Shown here piece after piece: positions 20,888 to 29,848 of a DNA stretch of 64,000 nucleotides (positions are counted from its first letter, which is position 1; each line of letters begins with the position of its first letter). Source of the stretch: Stentor coeruleus (lineage: Eukaryota; Ciliophora; Heterotrichea; Heterotrichida; Stentoridae). The stretch lies in assembly GCA_001970955.1 (NCBI GenBank), contig MPUH01000012.1, positions 114,860-178,859 of the forward strand, written 5' to 3'. A model generated the notes under the pieces. It was not told where the DNA came from. It did not search any database and saw only the letters and a program-made list of their open reading frames with translations. A program made the translations under genes and the position numbers.

Positions 20888-21430
20888 TTAGCTTAATGGT
20901 GAGTAATTGTACTCTGCTTTATTATGCATAATAAGTTTGTTTTCAACAAAGTAAAAACTATCCGACTTGGTTTCCCATGGTGCTGCAATCATATCTGCTT
21001 TCAAATTCTCAGGTAATGAAGGCATTTCATATATCACTTCCCAAGTGTTTCTAGTGCCTGGAATACAAAACTCAAGATTGAAGTCGAAACTTTTCAATAA
21101 AGTGGACCTGAAATAATGTCTTTCGATCATTCTGAAGTTCCTCACTTCTTTTGAACCGACTTTGAAACCTATTGTACTACCAAGAGCTGTTAAGTTTAGA
21201 AAGTCAGGTCCTAGATGATATTTTATTGTTCGGATTGAATCGTCTTCAATCACTTCTCTTGCTTCTTCTTCATCTTCATTGGTCACTTCGAATAATACTG
21301 TTCCGCTTTCTAGATCTCGTACTTTGAAGTACACAAACTCTATGCCGTAAATATTAGCAGAGAGAGGACATAAGAAGCGATTTGTAGCTTCTGTTAGCGA
21401 ACTTACATTCTCTGGAGTTATTTCATCCAT
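20888..21430 (-). CDS. UNC119: UNC119 lipid-binding chaperone
   Basis: 180 residues, one exon, ATG at 21430. UNC119 belongs to the PDE6-delta fold and carries N-myristoylated proteins to cilia and membranes, releasing them to ARL3-GTP. Nearly the whole length is recognisable: the entry segment NIYGIEFVYFKVRD, SGTVLFEV, FRMIERHYFR, LLKSFDFNLEFCIP, SDSFYFVENKLIMHNKA. These are the family's most conserved blocks and are intact. An acidic insert (NEDEEEAREVIEDD) lies near residues 51-64. In a ciliate it is expected to serve ciliary trafficking. Confidence 0.97.
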   Translation of the reverse strand: MDEITPENVSSLTEATNRFLCPLSANIYGIEFVYFKVRDLESGTVLFEVTNEDEEEAREVIEDDSIRTIKYHLGPDFLNLTALGSTIGFKVGSKEVRNFRMIERHYFRSTLLKSFDFNLEFCIPGTRNTWEVIYEMPSLPENLKADMIAAPWETKSDSFYFVENKLIMHNKAEYNYSPLS

Positions 21431-22083
21431 TTAATTTATAAGCCATATAAATCTTTATAGTTTTCTTTGATCTTTTTATTAGGGTTTGACTTGAGTTTAC
21501 TAGGAAAGGGTTTGGATTTTATATGGAGTTTTCTCATAAAGATTTGGATTTTGAAGGATTTAATTTATTGTGAGTTTTTGGAATTAGCCTTGGTTTTTTT
21601 TTATGTGATTTTTGAAGAAGTGGATAGGTAATTGATTGGGAAGATTAGATTTTTATTGTAATTATAATTTTTTTGGGATTAAGATGAAATTTTAAAAACA
21701 GTGTAAAGAAGCTTGTGTTTTGTTGTGTAAAATGTTTTGATATGATATTATTTAAAAGCTTAAGGGTAGTTTATATTATGCAATATTTTTCCAGTTAAAA
21801 TGTAAATCTGCGTATCTCATTCCATATCTAAGTTGATTATGATGGAAAATATAATTTAAAGATTCATCTTGTAATTAAAGGCTTTAAATATTCCTTGATA
21901 CAATGTGTAGCAAAATTCAGCTTAGTGAATCTTATAATTAAAGTTTTTTATTATACTCTCTTTTCACCATAACAAAATCATTCATCTTTTAATTAAATCT
22001 TACTAATGCCACATTAGTATTAGTTAGGAATTATCGCTTGACTATTGTCCAGCCCTTGTTAATTACTAATGCCACATAAAAAT
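21431..22083. other. Intergenic divergent region
   Basis: About 650 nt between UNC119 (minus) and a small plus-strand gene. 21440-21760 is markedly G/T-rich on the plus strand; the right part is richer in A and C. A 14-nt direct repeat tactaatgccacat occurs at 22001-22014 and 22064-22077; the second copy contains an ATG that opens the downstream frame five codons early. Confidence 0.55.
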
Positions 22084-22653
22084 ATGAGTCGGGCATCTCA
22101 AAGCAAAGCAAGTAATCGCAATCTAAATCAGATCTATTCACAAAATTTTACCCAAAGACAATCAGACGAGTTAACTCAACCACCAAATGATGGTATNAAT
22201 CAGATCTATTCACAAAATTTTACCCAAAGACAATCAGACGAGTTAACTCAACCACCAAATGATGGTATGATCTCTTTCCGTAACGAATTACATGAAATGC
22301 TAGGGAAATTAGAAACAACAACAACAAGTACAACAAAAAAAATTATCGAGTCTTTTTCCGAAAAACAAAATTCTGACCTTTCAAAACTTGTTCAAAGTAT
22401 TTGTAACTCAAAATCAAAATTTATCTCTGATATTAAAGTACTTTCTAGCAATCTTAATCAAAAAACAGAAAAAATGAAGGAAATTGAAGACTTAATAGAC
22501 ATAGTCTCAAATCAAAGAAAAGTTGAATCTGCTATTATAAAAGCATCAATAAGCCAAATAGTTGAATCTTTATCCTCCCTTGTTTCAACTAAAAATAAGC
22601 GTAAACCTGCTTTTTGTTTAAAAAAATCAAGAAAAGTGCCTAAGCCTACTTAG
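22084..22653 (+). CDS. Small coiled-coil protein, length inflated by an assembly duplicate
   Basis: Start MSRASQSKAS at 22084 is preferred; an in-frame ATG at 22069 lies inside a repeated 14-mer and is less likely. A 71-nt stretch is present twice around N22197. With the N it adds exactly 24 codons, so the frame survives by chance, but the real protein should be about 165 residues. After removal, residues 1-40 are polar and Gln/Asn-rich, 45-140 are helical with Ser/Lys/Glu, and the C-terminus is basic (KNKRKPAFCLKKSRKVPKPT). No family is recognised. Confidence 0.75.
   Translation: MSRASQSKASNRNLNQIYSQNFTQRQSDELTQPPNDGXNQIYSQNFTQRQSDELTQPPNDGMISFRNELHEMLGKLETTTTSTTKKIIESFSEKQNSDLSKLVQSICNSKSKFISDIKVLSSNLNQKTEKMKEIEDLIDIVSNQRKVESAIIKASISQIVESLSSLVSTKNKRKPAFCLKKSRKVPKPT
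22126..22268. repeat. 71-nt false tandem duplication around N22197
   Basis: 22126-22196 and 22198-22268 are identical, with a single N between them. It is the same signature as the other three joins. Here the duplicate falls inside a coding region and keeps the frame (71+1 = 72 nt), so it would pass unnoticed in a protein set. Confidence 0.9.
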
Positions 22654-22861
22654 TTTTTTAACCTTAAAAATGTGATTTTTTGAATATAATAATCAAAATG
22701 TATAGAAAATCATCAGATGTAAAGAACTTTTTCTTATAGATAATCTTTTATTGGTTTAATATTTTAACTTGAAATATGTGAAAAACTATTAAAAAAAGTC
22801 ACATGACAGTCGAATAATAAGTAAAATATTTACGTCTTAAAAAATCCTAAATAAGTTTATA

Positions 22862-23092
22862 TTATCTTCTTTCACGATCAGAGTCAGCTATCAAGAATTT
22901 AGCATATAAAAGAGAGTCTCTTCCATTATCCATATAAGCCATTGCGTAAACTGAAGCGAATACAATCAAAACTAGCAGAATTGGAAGCCATATACAGATT
23001 TGCGTAAGTCCTACATTTGGTGAATCTGTTTCACTCACATTAGCAAGTACTGTCACTAGACTAACATATAAGCCTATCAATGATTTTGCCAT
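22862..23092 (-). CDS. Mini ATP6AP2-like membrane protein (V-ATPase accessory)
   Basis: 76 residues: signal peptide (1-19), a short lumenal piece with one N-x-S/T site, one transmembrane helix near 32-52, then a cytosolic tail MDNGRDSLLYAKF. The tail matches the pattern of the C-terminal end of ATP6AP2 (the renin receptor), where MDPGYDSIIYRM follows the membrane helix. That C-terminal segment is the part built into the V-ATPase Vo sector. The long ectodomain of the animal protein is absent. The family assignment is an inference from this short motif and topology. Confidence 0.65.
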   Translation of the reverse strand: MAKSLIGLYVSLVTVLANVSETDSPNVGLTQICIWLPILLVLIVFASVYAMAYMDNGRDSLLYAKFLIADSDRERR

Positions 23093-23450
23093 ATATTTAT
23101 ATTTAAGATATAAAATATTGTTTATCCTATGCGAAACTTTAATGCTTTTGAAATAAATTGTTGTTTTATTTTGAAATTATTTGTCTTATTGGGCTTAGTG
23201 TTGAAAATTAGTATTTTTTTTGTGTTAAGATAAGAAATATGAATTTACTATTGGCTTTTTGGATAGTTTTATAAGTTTAGATTGGAATATAAACTAATTG
23301 TTGAATTCAGAAGTTGGGGATTTGTTTTCTAATGGTGCATATTGCAGGGAATCATCTTCTGCTTAGCTTACTCTCTATATTCTAATACCCACATTTTATT
23401 ATCCACTAAAAATCCTAATCTTAAACAATATTAAATATTCGTCCATTATA
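23093..23450. other. Intergenic divergent promoter region
   Basis: About 360 nt between the ATP6AP2-like gene and the Tyr-rich gene. The left half is G/T-rich and the right end (23380-23450) is C-rich. No gene is seen. Confidence 0.5.
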
Positions 23451-24491
23451 ATGTTAAATATTTTATTTATAATACTCCATCAAGTCTCTTGTTTTGAGTA
23501 TTTATCAGCGATTGTTCATTCCCAAGATGTACCATCTCTACCCCATCGACAACTATGGCATCCCCACTTATATTTAGCCAAAGATTCTTCAGGAGAACAC
23601 TACGAAATCCGTCATTCCCAAGAATACTACGACGTATCCATATCATTCCTTCAAACAACAAGCAGCCCACCTGGTGTTATGAACTGTGAATGTCGTTTTG
23701 TAAAAGAGGACCTAGAAGAAGAAGAAGAAACAACATTTTTACAAGTAATGACCCCATCTAAAAACAAAAAAAAAGAACAACCACCTGAGCCTAAAGAAAA
23801 AGAAATTAATATAAATACTTATGTACCTAAAAATCAAGCTCAAGGAAACTATGGAGAACCAATCCCAGGACCAAATGCATATAAAAATAATATCCCAGTA
23901 TCAAATGGATATCAATATGTAAAACAAGATTATCAATATACAGACCAACCTCAAGGAAATAATTATTATAAACCAAATCAAGTAGTTTATCCTAAAACTA
24001 ATGACCAAGAATATTATCAAAGTTCTAAACCAATTCCAGAAATACAACAATATCCTGAAATTAAATATGAATATACTCAACCTGAATATAGATATGTAGA
24101 ACCTGAAGTTATTTATGTGACAAATGATTACCCATATTCTAATTATGATTATCCAGCTAATTATCAGTATGTGAAAAATGATTATGTGAAAAGTTCTGAT
24201 GGTAGAAGAATGGAATATCAATATGAAAACAATCAACCTCAAAATACGAATGTGGTGTATAAAAATATAAACTCTGATGCTTATTATGAAAATAAGGAAC
24301 AGGGAATACCTATTTATAAACCACAGAAAAATTATGATGTTAATGGATATTATGATGATAATTATAGGTATAATCAAGCTTATTATGGTAACTCTGGGTA
24401 TAATCAGCCTGCTAATCAAGAATATGTTAGAGTTTATACAGAGCCTTATACCCCACAAATTGTTTATGTTTACCCCTACTCAGGGCAATAA
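23451..24491 (+). CDS. Secreted Tyr/Asn/Gln/Pro-rich structural protein
   Basis: 346 residues from ATG 23451. Residues 1-14 (MLNILFIILHQVSC) form a signal peptide. The N-terminal 100 residues are moderately complex, with one CEC motif, then an acidic and Lys/Glu/Pro-rich linker. From about 120 on, the protein is low complexity with roughly 45 tyrosines in about 225 residues, mostly in pairs such as QYVKQDYQY, EYY and YRYVEPE. There is no transmembrane helix or GPI signal. Such composition is typical of extracellular matrix, cyst-wall, lorica or adhesive proteins that can be cross-linked through tyrosine. The exact role is unknown. Confidence 0.85.
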   Translation: MLNILFIILHQVSCFEYLSAIVHSQDVPSLPHRQLWHPHLYLAKDSSGEHYEIRHSQEYYDVSISFLQTTSSPPGVMNCECRFVKEDLEEEEETTFLQVMTPSKNKKKEQPPEPKEKEININTYVPKNQAQGNYGEPIPGPNAYKNNIPVSNGYQYVKQDYQYTDQPQGNNYYKPNQVVYPKTNDQEYYQSSKPIPEIQQYPEIKYEYTQPEYRYVEPEVIYVTNDYPYSNYDYPANYQYVKNDYVKSSDGRRMEYQYENNQPQNTNVVYKNINSDAYYENKEQGIPIYKPQKNYDVNGYYDDNYRYNQAYYGNSGYNQPANQEYVRVYTEPYTPQIVYVYPYSGQ

Positions 24492-24775
24492 GCATAGTTT
24501 ATTAATTACTTAGATTTAATTGAGTTTTTAATTTGAATGCTATATAAAAATAATATATACCCTTCATATTTCCACTTAATAAATTACATCCAAAAATTTA
24601 TAACTTTAAGCCTCGATGCCTACCACTTTACCATATGCAAATTCTATTTTTCGCCATGAAAATTTTCAATAAATCGACCTTATGAAAATAACCCTTTCCT
24701 ATTAACCAAAATAAAAAACCCTTATCTTATTAACCCACTATTCATATTATCTTTCCTCCACAAAAACTAATAAAT

Positions 24776-26848
24776 ATGAAATTTCACTCAGAGTGGCTTC
24801 TTGAAGACCCCATCGAAGTAATGACAGACCTAGAAAAGAACCTACACTCTAAAGACGAAATAGAAAATCTAAGCACAAATGAAAACTTTTCCGAAATCGA
24901 TAAAGCCTTATACCTACTTGACAAAGGCCAATTATCACAAAAACTATGGGTGGTGCGTTTTATCAATACTTATATGCATCAATCTGGATGTGATCAAGTC
25001 TTAGCAGAATTAATCGTAAACCTTAATTAGGATCGTTTACCATACTGGAATGAATCAGCACAAGAAGAAGCAGGTAAAGCTTTTACAACAGTTTTATGTT
25101 CTAATTATTTCCCAGCAAAATACTATGAAAACCTTTTACTTCTTATTCTTCAGATAATCGAAACTGAGACATGGAGTTTACAAGAAGTATGGGGAGAAGT
25201 TTTTGCTGAACTTGCTAAAAGGTATTGTAAAAAATCTCAAACTGAAGCTTTTGCCCTATCGGCTTTTCATCAAACTGATAATATAAGGTCGATTGGAGGT
25301 TATGTGCTATCAGCTTGTGTTGAGGCACAAAAAGGGGAAAATTGTGAAGACTTGCTAAGGAAAATATATGCGATGACACAGGATCCATCAAGTGTTGTTA
25401 GAAAAAGCATGTGCAAAGCTTTGAAAGTTCTAATGAGAATTTTACCTAAAAAACAAATTGAAAATCAAGTCGTTCCAGAAGCTTTGAAACTTGTTGAAGA
25501 TGATTCAGCTGAAGTGTTAGAAAGTGCATTGCCATTGTTTTGTGATCTTATGGATTATTGTAGTTATTCATGTAAAGAGAATATTATTGAAATAATAAAA
25601 AGTTCGTTTTTTACATCACAGTTTAACAAGTTGGCTCAAGTAAAATTAAAGTATTTTGGGAAAATCATAGTAAGTTTGCGTTTGTGTATGGATGAAGAGT
25701 TTAGAAACATGTGTGTGAAATGGTATTCTGGCTTTGAAACTGTGAAAGATGATGAAATAAGACCTTTAATGGCATTCAATTTCCCAGCTTTGTTGTATAT
25801 AATCGGGTCTATGAATGACCAGCTTTTCAGGATCTTCAAATCTTTAGAATGTGATACTCGTTGGGAAGTAAAAAAATGTATAGCGAAACAAATCGGAGAT
25901 GTTTGTAGACTTAACGACAGCAGAGAAAATGAACTTTTTCTTATAGTCCAAAGTTTACTAGATAGCCAAAACATGTTTGAAATCATTTTAGACCAGTTTT
26001 TTGTCATAGCCAAAACTTTAAAAACTCATGAAAAACTTTTAGAAATCTTAGTAGACTATATATCCACAAATACAAGTAATTGGAGAAAAATGGTTATTGC
26101 CCTTAAAGAACTGACAAGTTTTTGTAACACATTTGACTGTTCGGGTGTTTATGAAAAAATTACACTACAACTTTTTGAAAACTTAAACTCGGGAACTAGA
26201 CCAATACAGATACACTCAGCTAAACTCTTAGCAGAAATTTTTTACAAGAATCTAACAAAAAGAGAAGAATATACTAATAAAATCTTACAACTAGCTAAAT
26301 CAGATGTGTATACACATAGAATTGGATATATAGAGTTTTGTGCGGCAATAAGTACTATATGTTCGCATAATTTCTTTTGTAAACACTTTATGCAACCTTT
26401 ATTACTTCTTTGTAAAGACTCAGTTAAAAGTGTTGCTTATACTTTCGCTATACATTATGTCGAGTTTCGCCTGTCAATCCCATCTGGCGATTCAGATATT
26501 CGGGTTCATTTTCGTAGTATTTTAAACTATTATCTTGAAACTGATGATAAATTCCTTGTACAAACTTCGATTATAAGTGATGAGAAAATAGACAAATTGT
26601 ATAACGATTATTACAACCCAATGACAGAAACTAAAGAAAACACAAAAATAAAATACGAAAGTGAAATGGCAGCAAAAGAATCATTAGAAACAAAAATCCT
26701 TGTAAGAAAAAAACCTCGTAAATCAACAATGGCCCCTAGAGTAAATTCACATAATCCAGCTAAAAGGCACTCTTTAGGTGAAGTAGATAAAACTGAAATC
26801 AATAAAGTCTTACAAAAAGTCTCTAATAAACGGAAAGTGTTAAAATAG
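24776..26848 (+). CDS. HEAT-repeat protein, PP2A-A/PPP4R1-like
   Basis: Two exons, 24776-25015 and 25031-26848, separated by the 15-nt intron GTAAACCTTAATTAG; 685 residues. The intron restores a continuous helical repeat protein. Paired helices run from about residue 25 to 600 with HEAT features such as DDSAEVLESALPLFCDL and RPLMAFNFPALLYIIG. The last 90 residues are basic and disordered (KKPRKSTMAPR). The pattern resembles regulatory A subunits of PP2A and PPP4R1, which scaffold phosphatases. The specific subfamily is uncertain. The stop is 55 nt from that of the convergent FHA gene. Confidence 0.85.
25016..25030 (+). other. 15-nt intron
   Basis: GTAAACCTTAATTAG, phase 0. Retained, it adds an in-frame TAG; removed, TTA ATC joins GAT CGT TTA and the HEAT frame continues. 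A at position 10. Confidence 0.9.
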
Positions 26849-26903
26849 CAAAAGCTTATTTATACAACTTAAATAATCATAAATAGAGAATATTTTTTTA
26901 TTA

Positions 26904-28028
26904 TCATAATGAACGTTTACCTAATTGGTTAATTTCTTCATCTAATGAAATATCTAAATCTCCAACAAGATCAAAAGGTGAGGTGTTGGTTTTTAAAGAC
27001 ATGCTTATAACAGTCCTTCCTGTTTGAATCACAATAGAATTATTACTTGATATATGCATTTGATCTTTAGACTTAATAAGTGTACCAAATTTTGAGTTGT
27101 AGTCTTCTAATACAAAATTCCCATCACGAAGTTTTACTATTGAATGACAACGAGAGACTGAAATATCTGAAATTCTCACATCACTATCATGACCTCTACC
27201 AAGTTTGACACTATTTTTATTTGTCATGCTAATAATATGAATAGATCGATTATTGTTTCGATCTCCAGAAATTGCTTCTAATACTAAATATGGGACTTCT
27301 GGACGTTCTATTTTGAACAAGTCAGCTCCCTGGGTTTTTGTGCAGAAAGAAAAAGGATAAGGGCATTTGCATATTTCACACTCCATGGATTTCCATGAAT
27401 AAGTTATGCAGTTTTCTGTGTTTCTACTAATCATTTGTAATGCTAACCATTGTTGTAAACATGATAAATGGATGTATTTCATAGTACCTGAACAATTACA
27501 AGGACTAATAAGTGGGTTTTTAGGGTCTGAGTCTTCGAAAAAACATATTTTGCATACCCCATTTTCCTTTTCGTTAGGGATATCACAATTTATAACTTCA
27601 TTATTTTGTGTATTATCACTAAGGTTTAGATCGTCTTGAGCTTGTAATGATTTGATTTTAAAAGAAACACGACCAAGCTTTATTATGTCCCCTTCTTTAA
27701 GAATACATCCAGAACCATATTGACACTTCATTGAACGAACAACTTGCCATAAAGGTTCAGTGTTATTAAGTATAATATAAAAATTGTTTTTTTCATTTTT
27801 TAAAGAGCAAAGAACACTATGATCAGACATACGGTTTAGATCTGTGAAGTCTGATACTGGTTGAATGTCTGTTCCTGAACGTACTATGCTGATTGAATTC
27901 ATTGTTTGGATTAAACGTTTATGGATATTTCTTGATTCATAATCATAAAGACCATGAGAATCTCGAGACCAGGTGACAGTTTTTATACAGACTCTGAATA
28001 AGAGTTACATGTTGTTTGATTTCTTCAT
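26904..28028 (-). CDS. FHA / RING-CH / FHA protein, probable E3 ubiquitin ligase
   Basis: 369 residues. The 5' end was extended: a 20-nt first exon (28028-28009, MKKSNN plus two bases) is followed by intron GTAACTCTTATTCAG (27994-28008), and exon 2 is open from 27993 to TGA at 26904. Downstream ATG 27902 gives a shorter alternative but would drop about 37 open codons. An N-terminal FHA-like domain covers about 60-145. A C4HC3 RING-CH finger starts at CKICFFED and runs through SPCNCSGTMKYIHLSCLQQW to CEICKCPY (about 155-225). A second FHA follows (VKLGRGHDSDVRISD, SRCHS, NSKFGT). FHA domains bind phosphothreonine and RING-CH recruits E2 enzymes, so it may ubiquitinate phosphorylated targets. 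The combination is unusual outside protists. Confidence 0.9.
27994..28008 (-). other. 15-nt intron
   Basis: Sense GTAACTCTTATTCAG, phase 2. Retention gives TAA at once (AT|GTAA). Its removal links ATG 28028 in frame to the FHA protein. A at position 10. Confidence 0.75.
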
Positions 28029-28666
28029 TATTTTATTATAAAGTTATTATGTTCACTAATAAGATTAATTTTTTTTAAGATTTTTATTAAGTTTTGTTGT
28101 GTAGAAGAAAGGCTTTGAAGAAATGTATTTGAGGATTTTGCGTAAAAGGTAAGAGTTGGGCTTGGTAAGATACTTGTTTGTGGAAGATTTTAGGAAAAGT
28201 TTAGGTTTTTATTGTGGATGTTTATGGATGTTTTTTGTTGGAGAATGAAATTATAGGTCATTTGTAAGAAGGGTTTTGGTTAATAAAAGATTTTGAATTT
28301 TTTTTATTATGTGATTATGTAAAGTATTGAATTTGGATACTCTTAGAAATTTGATTTTTTGTGTGTAAGTAATATTATTTTATAAACTATTATGAAATCA
28401 AGTTAAATGTTTGTGTAACCTTACCAATATCTAAGGCAAAACTAAGTTCTTTATGAATTTCCAAAAAAACAAAAATAGCCAAACCTCTCCATTTTTCCCT
28501 CAAATCACAAATATCTTACTTCGCAATCCATAAAAAAATCATAAAAACTCACAATTTCTTACGTAAAAACCCACAAAGTCACATCAAAGCCACCAAAGCA
28601 TCCTAAAAAAACTCATTATCTTATAAAAAAGCCTACTAACAATTTCTCTAGTTGATAATATCTTAT
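28029..28666. other. Intergenic, textbook skew switch
   Basis: About 640 nt between two minus-strand genes. 28030-28380 is G/T-rich on the plus strand and 28420-28660 is A/C-rich, with a sharp change near 28400. No coding or RNA feature is seen. Confidence 0.6.
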
Positions 28667-29512
28667 CTATTTATTCGGTCTAACAGTACTTGCAAGATCC
28701 AGACTTAAAATCTTAAGTGCTAACGTTTTCTCATTCAGCTGGTTAACATTTCTTGAATCAGGTGACTCATACAACCTTGACAAAACTGATCCTTTCCATT
28801 TATCCTGAGATGTTGTAGTCCAAAACTGTTTACAAGGGTCATCAGAACGTCTCATTTTATACTCATAAGTTTTATCATTAACATGATTTGAAAATTCTTT
28901 ATTAAACTGAACTTGAAGGCTCATATTCGTTATAACAACCACAGCAAAGTTAAAAGGTATATGCAAAGTTCTACCAAGTTTAGTTAAATCTTTAACCGCT
29001 GCAAAAAAAGCTTTATGAGCATCTCTAATAACATTTTTATCTAAACTGCATGCTTGAGCTACAGGAACTGGGTTACAGAAAATCATTTGAAAGCCTTTTT
29101 GATAAACCGATCTTTGGCTTGATGGTTTATCAACTTGGCTTTTTCTATGATATCTTTGAAGAAGATATTCGAGTCCACTATCAGGAATAAATACAGGAGT
29201 GTTTTTATGTAAATGTTTTCTTTCTAATCTTTGATCTGTTATTTCTCCTTGGATAGGGTTTATATTGCCAAGCCTAGGAGCGTCTGTTTGGATATCGAAA
29301 GTAAATGCTCCAAAGCCAGGGATATTAACACCTTTGCCTTGGGTAAGATTTTCTCTAATGTATTCTATTGTTGCTTTCCAGATTATTTGCATTTGAGAGT
29401 TAGGTTCCAAAGGCTTAAGTGATGAATTTGTCCTGGGTTGTGGACTTAAATGTAAGCCTGGATATGTTTGTGGATGGGATAACACCCAGGAAGTAATTGC
29501 TTCGATGTCCAT
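28667..29512 (-). CDS. CCDC81-like protein with paired HU-type domains
   Basis: 281 residues, one exon, ATG 29512. The first HU-like domain spans roughly 40-125 with the signature beta-turn VNIPGFGAFTFD; a second lies near 140-205 (AHKAFFAAVKDLTKLGRTLHIPFNFAVVVI). This tandem arrangement is that of the eukaryotic CCDC81 family, which is linked to centrosomes and cilia. The C-terminal 70 residues are polar. No coiled coil as long as in the vertebrate protein is present. Confidence 0.85.
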   Translation of the reverse strand: MDIEAITSWVLSHPQTYPGLHLSPQPRTNSSLKPLEPNSQMQIIWKATIEYIRENLTQGKGVNIPGFGAFTFDIQTDAPRLGNINPIQGEITDQRLERKHLHKNTPVFIPDSGLEYLLQRYHRKSQVDKPSSQRSVYQKGFQMIFCNPVPVAQACSLDKNVIRDAHKAFFAAVKDLTKLGRTLHIPFNFAVVVITNMSLQVQFNKEFSNHVNDKTYEYKMRRSDDPCKQFWTTTSQDKWKGSVLSRLYESPDSRNVNQLNEKTLALKILSLDLASTVRPNK

Positions 29513-29848
29513 ATTTAAATAACTGCCTAGGTATCAGATGAAAATTAGATGGGATATTTTTTTTTTTGAATGGAAAGAGGAGATGATAGAATTTTTGTGT
29601 AAGATTTGATAGGGTTGTGATTTGTGAAAGATTTATGAGAATATTTTAGGTTTTTAAGATTTTTCTTAGTGGGTGGGTTGTCAGATGCTTTTATTGGAGT
29701 TATTGTGGTAGTTATAATGGAAGATAGATTTTATGGATTTTTGTAAGATTATAAATTTCTCAAGCATCTCAAAAACATAAAGCCCCATTACCAAAAATCC
29801 CAACAATAAAAAGACTTCTTTAAAACTTATTCATTACATCTTTTAAAT
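29513..29848. other. Intergenic, skew switch
   Basis: 336 nt. 29520-29740 is G/T-rich and 29750-29848 is A/C-rich on the plus strand. It contains the promoter of the CCDC81-like gene. Nothing else is visible. Confidence 0.55.

Noticed and set aside
23901-24458. 185-codon minus-strand frame, Ile-rich
   Set aside because: It is the antisense shadow of the repetitive Tyr codons (TAT/ATA) of the secreted protein.
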